Shown in pieces: positions 23,144-32,127 of a stretch of 64,000 nt of DNA (position 1 is its first letter; every line of letters begins with the position of its first letter). This DNA is from Selenomonadales bacterium. GTDB lineage: Bacteria; Bacillota; Negativicutes; Sporomusales; UBA7701. The position numbers and the translations under genes are program-made. The DNA lies in contig JAHDOI010000038.1 of assembly GCA_018434945.1 (NCBI GenBank), forward strand, positions 20,502-84,501. Reading direction: 5' to 3'. The notes under the pieces were generated by a model, which searched no databases, was not told where the DNA came from, and saw only the letters and a program-made list of their open reading frames with translations.

Positions 23144-24349
23144 GTGCAGACCGGCGGAAAAACCATCGCAACCTTTCTGACCGCCTACATCCTGTCGGCT
23201 TTCGGCTTCGAGTTCGTCTTCTTCCTCATGACCATCTACGTTTACGAACTCACCCACAGCGCCCTCAACGTGGGTGTATTCGCCGCCCTCACTTTTGTCC
23301 CGCGGTTGTTCGCCCCCCTCTACGGGGTTATCATCGACCGCCACAGCCGGACGAAAGTGTTTACTTTCACCGCCGCCGCTGCGGCGGTCTGTGTATCGAT
23401 GATGAGCTTCAACCCCGGGCTTGCGGGCATATACGCCCTGTGGCTGCTCATCTCGGTGCTGCTCACCGTCATCACCACCGTCCGTACGGCCCTCATGACC
23501 GAGACTATAGCTAAAGACGGTTTCCTGCTCGGTAATTCGGCGGTGCTGACCAGCCTCAACTGCGCCAAGATGCTCGCCCCGTTCCTCGCCGGGATCGCCG
23601 CGGCAGCCTTCAGCACCTCCGCCCTCTTCCTCGCCACCGGCCTCGTCTACCTAGCCGTGGCCGCGCTCAGCCGTCTCATCCGTCTCCCCCGCCCCGCCGC
23701 CTCCGCCGGGACACGGAAGCTGCTACCAGATGTTGCCGCCGGCCTCCGCTACATCCTCGCCAGTTCGCAACTGCGATTTCTCATCGCCGTCGCATTTCTT
23801 TGGGCGCTGTCCCTCCGCCTCCAGGTGCCCCTGTTCGTTGTCTACGTCAAAACCTCCCTCGGCGGCGGCGATCCGGAATACGGCCTCTTCATGACCGTGG
23901 CCGGCCTGGGCAGCATCCTCGGGAGTCTTGCCGGTCCTTGGCTGATGAAGCGGGGCAAGCCTCGTTCCCTCGCTTTCGCCGGCCTAACCGTCCACTATGC
24001 CAGCTTCGCCCTCCTCGGTTATATCGACAGCTTTCCCCTCGCTGCGGCGACAGTCTTCTGCAGCTACGTCTTCTTCTATGCCGCCCTCGTCGGCATCCAC
24101 TCCCTGCGCGACCTGGCCACCGCCGCCGACCTCCGCGGCCGCGTATACGGCTCAGTAACCGCTGTCCTCACGCCGGCCGCCATCGTCTCCATGCTGGTCG
24201 GCGGCTACCTCGCCGGCAACATCGGGGTAGACAAAGTCCTGGCCGGCGCCGGCCTCATCGCCCTTGGCACCCTCTACCTCCTCTATTATTTTGCCAGCCG
24301 GCGCTGGGCCGGCGAGGCGGAAGGCCTTCTCACGCCGGCGGGAAAATAG
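23144..24349 (+). CDS. MFS transporter (EntS-like exporter family)
   Basis: A 401-residue membrane protein with about 12 hydrophobic segments, the standard MFS size. The loop between TM2 and TM3 carries GVIIDRHSRTKVF, the MFS A-motif variant of the MFS_3 group, and a central cytoplasmic loop is present near 190-215. GTG 23144 has GGGGGAA 7 bases upstream; the frame is open back to 23090 without a better signal. The transported compound is unknown. Divergent orientation from the AraC regulator suggests inducible efflux. Confidence 0.87.
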   Translation: MQTGGKTIATFLTAYILSAFGFEFVFFLMTIYVYELTHSALNVGVFAALTFVPRLFAPLYGVIIDRHSRTKVFTFTAAAAAVCVSMMSFNPGLAGIYALWLLISVLLTVITTVRTALMTETIAKDGFLLGNSAVLTSLNCAKMLAPFLAGIAAAAFSTSALFLATGLVYLAVAALSRLIRLPRPAASAGTRKLLPDVAAGLRYILASSQLRFLIAVAFLWALSLRLQVPLFVVYVKTSLGGGDPEYGLFMTVAGLGSILGSLAGPWLMKRGKPRSLAFAGLTVHYASFALLGYIDSFPLAAATVFCSYVFFYAALVGIHSLRDLATAADLRGRVYGSVTAVLTPAAIVSMLVGGYLAGNIGVDKVLAGAGLIALGTLYLLYYFASRRWAGEAEGLLTPAGK

Positions 24350-24367
24350 GCTGAGCAAAATACCTGT

Positions 24368-24400
24368 AAAAAAAGCGTCGGATTTTCCGGCGCTTTTATC
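24368..24400. terminator. Bidirectional terminator between MFS and GGDEF/HD-GYP genes
   Basis: AAAAGCGTCGG/CCGGCGCTTTT with A and T tracts on both sides; it serves the two convergent genes. Confidence 0.75.
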
Positions 24401-24404
24401 ACTT

Positions 24405-26303
24405 CTACTGTTTCAGCACATTAACGAACTTGTCCACGAGCATAGGGTCGAATTGCCGTCCCTTGAAGCGCTCCAGTTCTTTCAGCGCCTCTTCGGGCGC
24501 CATCGCTTTGCGGTAAGGCCGGTCGCTCGTCATAGCGTCATACGCGTCGGCGATCGACAGTATGCGGCACTCCAGGGGGATATCTTCGCCGACGAGACCC
24601 AGCGGGTACCCCTGCCCGTTCCACCATTCGTGATGCTTCAGGATGCGGTCGGCAATCGGGCACAGATCGGGGACCGACTGGGCGATGCGGTGGCCGATCT
24701 CCGAATGGCGCTGCATCTCCGCATACTCCTCTTCGGTCAGGCGACCGGGTTTGAAAAGAATGCGGTCCGGGACGCCGACCTTGCCGAAATCATGGAACTG
24801 CGCCAACAGGCGAAGCTCGGCCATATCGCGTTCCTCCAGACCGAGGGCCAGGCCGAGCCTGTCGATCAGCTCGATCAGGCGCTCGCCGTGGCCGTCGGTG
24901 ATGAAATCGCGGGCCTCCAGCGCCTTCTTCAGGCCGTGGACCAGCATACTGCGGGCGCTCTTGCTATGATGGAGCTTCTCGCGGTACATATGGTCGTCCG
25001 CCTCTTTGAGCAGCTGATGGATATCCTTCGTCTCCTCGGTCGCCACCGCGCAGCCGAGGGAAATACTCAGCGGCAGACCGGGCGCCTGCTTGTTCTGCTT
25101 CGCAATGGCGGTACGGATGCGGTCCATAACCTTCTTGACGCCCGGGGAATCGATATTATACAGCAAGACGACGAACTCGTCCCCGCCCACGCGGGCCACG
25201 AAATCACCCTCGCGGACCGCGCTGGCGATTGCCGTGCCGGCCGCGCGCAGCAGCTCGTCCCCGGCCTGATGGCCCATCGAATCGTTTATCAGCTTGAGGC
25301 CGTCCACATCGCAGCCGACGATCCCGACCCTAAGTTCGCGGGCCGCCTCCAGGCGGCGGACCTCCTCGTCGAAATAAGCCCGGTTGTAAAGCCCGGTCAG
25401 CGAATCGTGCATCGTGATAAACCGCAGCTTCTCCTCCAGCACCTTGCGCTCCGTTATATCACGCGCCACCGACAAAACGGTCGCCTGCCCGTACAGCGAA
25501 AACAGATGGGCGTTTACCTCCACCGGTATCTCGGCACCCGTCCTCGTCCGGTGCACCGCCTCGAACAAAGCATGCTTCTGCTGGCGGAGCTTATGATCGA
25601 TAAGCGGCACCTGAGCTGCGATGACCGGCTGTTCTATATCGGCCGGCGAAAGCCTGAGCAGCTCCTCGCGGCTATACCCCAGCCGCTGGCAAGCCACCTC
25701 GTTGACCTCGATCAGCCGGCTCGGCTCATCGCCCTTTGCCAGGCTGTAGACAAAAACGGCGTCGTTGACACTGTTGAACAGCACCTGATACCGTTCCTTG
25801 CTTATCCGCAGATTCTCCTCGGCTTGCTCCCTTTCCGTAACATCGAGCCCCACGCCGACGATGTAATCGCCCTCCTCGCCCGCCCCGCGCAGGGCGGTGA
25901 ACGACCAGGAAACAAGGCGGAGATGGCCGCTCTTGGTCAGCCAGAAACTCGCCGACGCTGTGCGGCATTGCCGGGCCTGCAGCTTGCCCATGATCGTCTG
26001 CACCGTCAAAACATCGTCCGGCAGCAGCAGCATATCCCAAAGATACCGACCGTCCAGCTGCTGTCCCGGCGCGGACAGCGCCTGGCGGAAAGCCTGGTTC
26101 AGGCGGACGATACGGCCGGTGGAATCCACCACTACCACCAGTGCGTCGACGGTATCGAGCACCGAACTTAAAAACTTATTGGCCGTTCTCGACAACTCCA
26201 GCTCCTTACTGAGGCCGGCTTTTGCCGACGCCATATCGGCCAGCTGCCGGTGCAGCGGGGCATCCTCGTCAGGGCGGCGTTTCGCGTGGTCATGGCTTGA
26301 CAT
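24405..26303 (-). CDS. PAS-PAS-GGDEF-HD-GYP signalling protein
   Basis: A 632-residue soluble protein. PAS domains occupy about 45-160 and 165-285. The GGDEF domain (290-450) has an intact active site ARVGGDEFVVLL. The HD-GYP domain (455-630) has HDFGKVG and GQGYPLG. It could both make and degrade c-di-GMP, with PAS sensing deciding the balance. No membrane segment is seen. ATG 26303 has GGGTGAT 7 bases upstream; a TTG at 26309 is the alternative. It is monocistronic. Confidence 0.93.
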   Translation of the reverse strand: MSSHDHAKRRPDEDAPLHRQLADMASAKAGLSKELELSRTANKFLSSVLDTVDALVVVVDSTGRIVRLNQAFRQALSAPGQQLDGRYLWDMLLLPDDVLTVQTIMGKLQARQCRTASASFWLTKSGHLRLVSWSFTALRGAGEEGDYIVGVGLDVTEREQAEENLRISKERYQVLFNSVNDAVFVYSLAKGDEPSRLIEVNEVACQRLGYSREELLRLSPADIEQPVIAAQVPLIDHKLRQQKHALFEAVHRTRTGAEIPVEVNAHLFSLYGQATVLSVARDITERKVLEEKLRFITMHDSLTGLYNRAYFDEEVRRLEAARELRVGIVGCDVDGLKLINDSMGHQAGDELLRAAGTAIASAVREGDFVARVGGDEFVVLLYNIDSPGVKKVMDRIRTAIAKQNKQAPGLPLSISLGCAVATEETKDIHQLLKEADDHMYREKLHHSKSARSMLVHGLKKALEARDFITDGHGERLIELIDRLGLALGLEERDMAELRLLAQFHDFGKVGVPDRILFKPGRLTEEEYAEMQRHSEIGHRIAQSVPDLCPIADRILKHHEWWNGQGYPLGLVGEDIPLECRILSIADAYDAMTSDRPYRKAMAPEEALKELERFKGRQFDPMLVDKFVNVLKQ

Positions 26304-26469
26304 CAGCAATCACCCTATTTCCATTAATGGCGGATTTTCCATCACACACCATTATTATCGTAATATTTCCGCCGGAAATTAAGGAGCTATCCGCGCGAGC
26401 TACTGCCGGCGGATGAAGGAAACGGCACATAGAAGTGCGAATAAATACAGTCCAGGCTTTTTCAGCCAT

Positions 26470-26490
26470 CGATAAACCCCCATCTGCCGC
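26470..26490. repeat. Truncated copy (F) of the dispersed palindromic repeat
   Basis: Only the left arm CGATAAACCCCCATCTGC.. is present; the centre and right arm are missing. The gap 26304-26606 holds no gene that I can support. Confidence 0.4.
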
Positions 26491-26606
26491 GTATAAGACC
26501 CAGGCCCTTCCCCGGCGGCGATAAGCCCGCAGCCGGAATCGAAAGCCGTCGTTTAGCCGATGCTAATCCTGTGAGCGATAACGCTAATCTATACCCGAGG
26601 TGAACC

Positions 26607-27566
26607 ATGCGACAGACCAACACGCGCCCCACCGTCGAAGCGGGCATCATGGCCGCCATCGCCGTCGTCTTTGCCCTTATCAGTGTTTACGTCCCCGTTG
26701 TCGGCGCCTTCGTCACCTTCCTGTGGCCGGTCCCCATAATCCTCCTCGGCGTCCGCCACGGCTTCCGGTGGAGCGTCATGGCCACCGTCGTCGCCGGCGT
26801 CCTCAGCGCCATCCTCATCTCGCCCCTCAAGGCGATCCACATCGTCATAGGCTTCGGCCTCATCGGCCTCATATTCGGCCATGCCTTCCGGGCCGGGTTC
26901 GGACCCTTCAAGACCATCCTCTGGGGCTCGCTCGTATGCCTGATATCCAACCTCGCCCTCATGGGGCTTTCCTTTGTCGTGATGGGCATCAATCCCTTCA
27001 GCTTCCAGATCGAATCGATGCAGAAGTCGATGGTCGAAGCCATCGAGATGTACCGTGGCATTGGCATGTCGGAGGCGATGATCGCCCAAATGCAGGAACA
27101 GTTCAAGATAATGATGACGATCTTTCAGGTTCTCCTGCCAGCCCTGCTCGTCCTGTCCGCCGTCTTCCAGACATGGCTCAATTACCTTCTCGCCCGGGCC
27201 GTACTGCGCAAGCTCGGCCATCCCACCCCCGTATTTCCGCCGTTCCGCGAATGGTCGCTGCCCAGAGCGATGCTCTATATTGCCGCCGCCGCCGCTGCCA
27301 TGCTCTTTCTCAGCAACAACATAAACAACGAGCTGCTCGCCAAAATCGCGCTCAATGTGCTTGGGGGATCGGCCATACTCCTCTTCGGACAAGGCTTGGC
27401 GCTATTTTACTACCTTGCCGACAAATACAATTTGTCAAGGCTTATGCGCACCATTATACTGATTATTATATTGACGAATTCCCTGCTGCAAACAGCAGCC
27501 GTATTCGCCGGCATTTTCGACCTTGCCGTCAATTTCCGCCAGCTCAATACACCCCGGTCGTCCTGA
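26607..27566 (+). CDS. yybS: DUF2232 (YybS-type) integral membrane protein
   Basis: A 319-residue protein with about eight hydrophobic segments and no soluble domain of note (EAGIMAAIAVVFALISVYVP at the start). YybS-like proteins sit directly upstream of gdpP and rplI in many Firmicutes, as here. Function unknown; it is predicted in the cytoplasmic membrane. CGAGGTGAACC precedes ATG 26607. The gdpP start follows after 14 bp. Confidence 0.85.
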   Translation: MRQTNTRPTVEAGIMAAIAVVFALISVYVPVVGAFVTFLWPVPIILLGVRHGFRWSVMATVVAGVLSAILISPLKAIHIVIGFGLIGLIFGHAFRAGFGPFKTILWGSLVCLISNLALMGLSFVVMGINPFSFQIESMQKSMVEAIEMYRGIGMSEAMIAQMQEQFKIMMTIFQVLLPALLVLSAVFQTWLNYLLARAVLRKLGHPTPVFPPFREWSLPRAMLYIAAAAAAMLFLSNNINNELLAKIALNVLGGSAILLFGQGLALFYYLADKYNLSRLMRTIILIIILTNSLLQTAAVFAGIFDLAVNFRQLNTPRSS

Positions 27567-27580
27567 CAGGAGGGTAAATC

Positions 27581-29586
27581 ATGTCCCGCGGTCCTTCCTT
27601 CTGGTTCGATACCCGCGTCTATCTCGCCGTATCGGCCGCGCTTCTCCTCATCATCCTCTTCTACAATAAATACGTAGCCGTCATCGGCGCCATCCTCCTT
27701 TACATCCTCTACCTTTACGGGCGGGAGCGGCACCTCGAACGGCAGAAAGAGCTGTCCGCCTACCTCGATCTAATGAGCGAAAGCGTCGGCCAGGCTGCAC
27801 GCTACGCCCTCCAGAACCTGCCGCTCGCCATCGCCATTGTCGATGCGGCCGGCAAAATCCATTGGCGCAACAGCCTCCTCGCCGACTGGGCGGAAACCGA
27901 GCTCGGGCCCGGCGACCGTATCGACCGCTTCTGGCCGGGCATCGACCTTGCCCGCCTCTGGGGCAAGGCCGGTTTCGAAGCCTTCCACGCCCGTGGGCGG
28001 CACTACCAGGCGGTCTACAAGCCCCTGGAAGGCCCCAGCCAGGACGCCCCGCCGCTGATGATCTTCTCCTTCACCGACATAACCGCCAGCGAAACCGTCA
28101 AACTCAGCTGCGAAGGCGCCATGCCGGTGCTCGCATACATCCAGATCGACAACTACAGCGACGTTCTCAAAGGCCTCAGCGAAAGCCAGCGCTCCGCCAT
28201 CCTCGCCGAAGTCAACCGCCGCCTCAGCGAGTGGGCCGGCCTCCTCGAAGGCTTCCTAAAAAAATACAGCGAAGACAACTACATCGCCGTCTTCGACCGC
28301 CGGGCCCTCGACGTCGCCCTCGCCGACAAATTCGACATCCTCGACACCATCCGCACCATCCACGGCGGCAACCGCATCCCCGTCACCATCAGCCTCGGCG
28401 TCGCCGCCGCCGAACCCACCGTCGCCGCCCTCGGCCAGCGGGCCCAGGCGGGGCTCGACCTCGCCCTCGGACGGGGCGGCGACCAGGCCGCCGTCCACAT
28501 CGCCGGCAAAGTCCAGTTTTACGGCGGCAAGGCTAAAACCGTCGAAAAGAGCACCCGCGTCAAAGCCCGTATCGTCGCCCAGGCCCTGCGCGACATCATT
28601 GCCGGCGCGTCGACCGTGGTCGTCATGGGCCACGCCAACGAAGACTACGACAGTCTCGGCGCCTCCCTCGGCGTCGCCAGAATGGCCCGGTTCCTAGGTA
28701 AACCGGTGAAAATCGTCGCCAGCCGTCCGGGCGCGGCGGTCGAAAAACTCGCCGAATGCCTCGACGAATACGAAGAACACGGCGACCTTTTCATCGAGCC
28801 GGCCCAGGCGGAAGCAGCCGTCGGCCCCGGAACCGTCCTGTTCGTCGTCGACACCCACCGGCCGGCGCTCGTCGCCGCCCCGCCCTCCTCGGCAAGGCTG
28901 AGAAAACCATCGTCATCGACCACCACCGGCGGGCCGAGGACTTCATCGCCAACCCGCTGCTCGTCTATCTCGAACCTTCGGCCTCCTCCACAAGCGAACT
29001 TGTCACCGAACTCCTCACCTACTTCGATGAAAAAATCGACCTTACCCGGACCGAGGCCTCCGCCCTCTACGCCGGCATCGTCGTCGACACAAAAAGCTTC
29101 ACCGTCCAGACCGGCGTACGCACCTTCGATGCCGCCGCCCACCTCCGTCGGGCCGGTGCCGACCCCAAGCTCGTCCGCCGCCTCTTCCGCGTCGATCTCG
29201 ACACCCTCAAACACCGGGCCGAAATCATCAACAACACCGAAACGCTGCCCGGCGGCGTCGTAATCGCCACCTACACCCAGAAAATCAGCGACCCGCAGAT
29301 CGCCGCCGCCCAGGCGGCCGACATGCTGCTCAACATCGAGGGCGTCAGGGTAAGCTTCGTCCTCTTCCCCATCGAAGGCGGCGTTGCCGTCAGCGCCCGC
29401 TCCCAGGGCGACATCAACGTCCAGGTCATATTGGAAGAACTAGGCGGCGGCGGTCACCAGACCGTGGCCGGGGCCCAGCTCAAAGGCGCAGCTATCGAAG
29501 ACGCCAAGAGCCGCGTCACCGAGCTCGTCGCCAAGTACATCAAGGAGAGTGACAGCCGTGAAACTAATCCTCCAGCAAGAAGTTAA
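27581..29586 (+). pseudogene. gdpP: gdpP (c-di-AMP phosphodiesterase, DHH family) with a -1 frameshift
   Basis: The first frame (27581-~28882) has two membrane segments (~10-50), a PAS-like domain, a degenerate GGDEF domain and the start of the DHH domain (MGHANEDYDSLGASLG, then VDTHRPALVAAP). The protein continues in another frame from ~28882 as ALLGKAEKTIVIDHHRRAED, and on to the DHHA1 motif GGGGHQTVAGAQ. One missing base near 28882 (in GCCCCGCCC) explains the switch. There is no slippery heptamer. GdpP hydrolyses c-di-AMP at the membrane. Conservation on both sides argues for a recent mutation or a sequence error. The C-terminal end overlaps rplI by 29 bp. Confidence 0.85.
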
Positions 29587-30004
29587 GAACCTCGGCAAAA
29601 AAGGCGATGTCATAGAGGCATCCGAAGGCTACGCCCGCAACTTCCTTCTGCCCAAAAAACTCGCCATCCCAGCCACCGCCGGCAACGTCAACGCCGCCCA
29701 GCAGCAAAAGGAGAACGAAGCCCGCAAAGCCAAGCGCCTCCTCGACGAAGCCCGGCTGCACGCCGCCCAGTTCGCCAAGCTCAAAGTAACCGTCGCCGTC
29801 AAGACCGGCGAAGGCGGCCGCCTCTTCGGCTCGGTAACCAGCAAAGACATCGCCGACGCCCTCAAAGACCAGCACGGCGTCGACATCGACAAACGCAAAA
29901 TCGAGCTGAAAGATGCCATCAAAGCCCTCGGCGCCTACCCGGTAACCGTCAAGCTGCACCCGGAAGTTTACACCCAGATAGAGGTTCAGGTCACCGCCCA
30001 ATAA
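29558..30004 (+). CDS. rplI: 50S ribosomal protein L9
   Basis: A 148-residue L9 with a canonical start (VKLILQQEVKNLGKKGDVIE), the N-terminal rRNA-binding domain, a long connecting helix rich in Lys/Glu/Ala (~45-75), and the C-terminal domain. GTG 29558 fits the family N-terminus and has AAGGAGAG 8 bases upstream; GTG 29549 is too close to it. It stabilises the L1 stalk region and helps reading-frame maintenance. Confidence 0.96.
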   Translation: MKLILQQEVKNLGKKGDVIEASEGYARNFLLPKKLAIPATAGNVNAAQQQKENEARKAKRLLDEARLHAAQFAKLKVTVAVKTGEGGRLFGSVTSKDIADALKDQHGVDIDKRKIELKDAIKALGAYPVTVKLHPEVYTQIEVQVTAQ

Positions 30005-30013
30005 TTTCCCAGA

Positions 30014-30129
30014 CCGTTCAGCAACCCCCATCTGCGCACTTGCTCCTCGGCTGTCATCCTCAGCGTACGTTCGTGTACGCTTCCGGTGTCAGCCTCCGGT
30101 GCGCCTTGCATCTGGGGCTTTCTGAACGG
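30014..30129. repeat. Dispersed palindromic repeat, copy D
   Basis: The clearest copy. Outer arms CCGTTCAG (30014-30021) and CTGAACGG (30122-30129) are perfectly complementary. Inside are CCCCCATCTGCG, a centre AGCGTACG..TGTACGCT, and GGTGCGCCTTGCATCTGGGG. It sits between rplI and lonC and could end or attenuate the rplI transcript. Confidence 0.85.
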
Positions 30130-30188
30130 CCTGGAATCTCAGGCCTCCGGAACCGGGTTTCTTATCACGAACCCGAAAGGACTAAGCA

Positions 30189-32114
30189 ATGAAGAACTTT
30201 TTTAACAAATTCATCCCCCACCGGCCGGCCGACGCCCGCGACACCGCGGTCGAGCAGCTCAAGCGGCAGGTTGCCTCCCTCTACGGCCTTTACTCCGGGC
30301 TCATCGGCTCCGAGAAAGTTGTCCTCAAAGCAGGCAAACTCGACGCTCTCGACCTGCTGCGCTCCGACAGCCTCCCCGAACGCGTGCTGGCCCTCCAGAA
30401 ACTCGTCTTCGAAGACCCCACCGTCAGCAAGCTCCCCACCATCGACGAAATCCCCGCCATCCTCGAGGAAATCGAAGACGAGCTTGCCGACTTCATGGCC
30501 CGCCGGGCGGTGGAAGACAAGCTCGAAAAGAAGATCGCCGAACGGATGGAAGAGCGCCACCGCGAATACGTCCAGGAAATCAAGATGCAAGTCCTCAAAG
30601 AGGAAGAAGACAACGTCGAGACCCCTCAGACGCTGAAAAAATACGCCCTCCTCGAAAAACTCGAACAGAAGAAACTTACCAGATCGGCCATGGAGCAGCT
30701 CCGCCCCGGCGCCTTAAGCGAAATCGTCGGCCAGGAGCGGGCCATCGAAGCCCTCCGTGCCAAACTCGCCTCTCCCTACCCCCAGCATCTCATCCTTTAC
30801 GGACCGCCCGGCGTGGGCAAAACCACCGCCGCCCGCCTCGTCCTTGAGGAAGCCAAAAAACTCAAATTCACCCCCTTCGCCAAAGACGCGCCCTTTGTCG
30901 AAGTCGACGGCACCACCCTCAGATGGGACCCGCGCGACATGACAAACCCGCTCCTCGGGTCAGTCCACGACCCCATCTACCAGGGAGCCCGCCGCGACCT
31001 CGCCGACACAGGCGTCCCCGAGCCCAAGCCCGGTCTCGCCACCGACGCCCACGGCGGCATCCTCTTCATCGACGAAATCGGCGAAATGGACCCCATGCTC
31101 CAGAACAAACTTCTCAAAGTCCTCGAAGACAAGCGTGTCTTCTTTGGCTCCGCCTACTACGACCCCAGCGACCCCAACGTACCCAAATACATCAAGAAAC
31201 TGTTCGAAGACGGCGCCCCCGCCGACTTCATCCTCATCGGCGCCACCACCCGCGACGCAAAAGAAATCACCCCCGCCATCCGGTCGCGCTGCGCCGAGAT
31301 ATACTTCGAGCCCCTCACCCCCAAACACATCGAAGAAATCGTCTTCAACGCCGCCCAGAAACTCGGCGTCGCCATCCACCCCGACATCCCGCGCCTCATC
31401 GGCGAATACACCATCGAAGGCCGCAAAGCCATCAACATCCTCGCCGACGCCTACGGTCTCGCCCTCTACCGCGGCGAAACAGACCAGCTAACCATCGGCG
31501 TCGAAGATATCTACAAAGTCGTCCAGGTCAGCCGGCTTTCGCCCTTCGTCAACCTCAAAGCCGCCGCCACCGGCGAAATCGGCAAAATCTTCGGCCTCGG
31601 CGTCGCCGGCTACCTCGGCTCGGTTCTCGAAATCGAAGCCGTCGCCTTCCCGGCCGCCGTCAAAGGCAAAGGCTCGATCCGCTTCAACGACACCGCCGGC
31701 AGCATGGCCAAAGACTCTGTCTTCAACGCCGCGGCCGTCGTGCGCAAAGTCACCGGCCAGGACCCCGCCGACTACGACATCCACGTCAACATCATCGGCG
31801 GCGGCCGCATCGACGGCCCTTCGGCCGGCACGGCCATCGTCGCCGCCCTCATATCGGCAATAACCGGCCAGGGCATCCGCCAGGACTGCGCCATCACCGG
31901 CGAAGTCTCCATCCAGGGCAGGGTCAAGGGAGTCGGCGGCGTGTTCGAAAAAGCCTTCGGCGCCAAACAGGCCGGCATAACCACCATCATCATCCCCAAG
32001 GAAAACGAAAAAGACATCCCCACCGGGCACCTCGGCCTCGACATCCGCCCGGTCGAAACGGTGGACGAAGCGCTGGCCGTCCTGTTCGCCGCCCCGGAGA
32101 GCGCCAGCGCATAA
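30189..32114 (+). CDS. lonC: Lon-family ATP-dependent protease (LonC type)
   Basis: A 641-residue protease. The N-terminal ~170 residues are a helical, charged region unlike the LonA substrate domain. The AAA+ module has Walker A GPPGVGKTTAAR (near 205) and FIDEIGEMDP. The protease domain has the Ser nucleophile in DGPSAGTAIVAAL (near 540) and the Lys in GGVFEKAFGAKQAG. This length and location next to dnaB are typical of LonC in Negativicutes and Clostridia. It degrades cytoplasmic proteins. ATG 30189 has GAAAGGA upstream. dnaB starts 14 bp after the stop. Confidence 0.9.
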   Translation: MKNFFNKFIPHRPADARDTAVEQLKRQVASLYGLYSGLIGSEKVVLKAGKLDALDLLRSDSLPERVLALQKLVFEDPTVSKLPTIDEIPAILEEIEDELADFMARRAVEDKLEKKIAERMEERHREYVQEIKMQVLKEEEDNVETPQTLKKYALLEKLEQKKLTRSAMEQLRPGALSEIVGQERAIEALRAKLASPYPQHLILYGPPGVGKTTAARLVLEEAKKLKFTPFAKDAPFVEVDGTTLRWDPRDMTNPLLGSVHDPIYQGARRDLADTGVPEPKPGLATDAHGGILFIDEIGEMDPMLQNKLLKVLEDKRVFFGSAYYDPSDPNVPKYIKKLFEDGAPADFILIGATTRDAKEITPAIRSRCAEIYFEPLTPKHIEEIVFNAAQKLGVAIHPDIPRLIGEYTIEGRKAINILADAYGLALYRGETDQLTIGVEDIYKVVQVSRLSPFVNLKAAATGEIGKIFGLGVAGYLGSVLEIEAVAFPAAVKGKGSIRFNDTAGSMAKDSVFNAAAVVRKVTGQDPADYDIHVNIIGGGRIDGPSAGTAIVAALISAITGQGIRQDCAITGEVSIQGRVKGVGGVFEKAFGAKQAGITTIIIPKENEKDIPTGHLGLDIRPVETVDEALAVLFAAPESASA

Positions 32115-32127
32115 GGGAGAGGATACC

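Noticed and set aside
24264..26171. Plus-strand frame of 635 codons opposite the PAS-GGDEF-HD-GYP gene
   Set aside because: It is antisense to conserved GGDEF and HD-GYP motifs and has no start signal.
28870..28890. Programmed -1 frameshift in gdpP
   Set aside because: No X-XXY-YYZ slippery heptamer is in phase and no stimulatory hairpin is obvious, so a mutation or sequence error is more likely.
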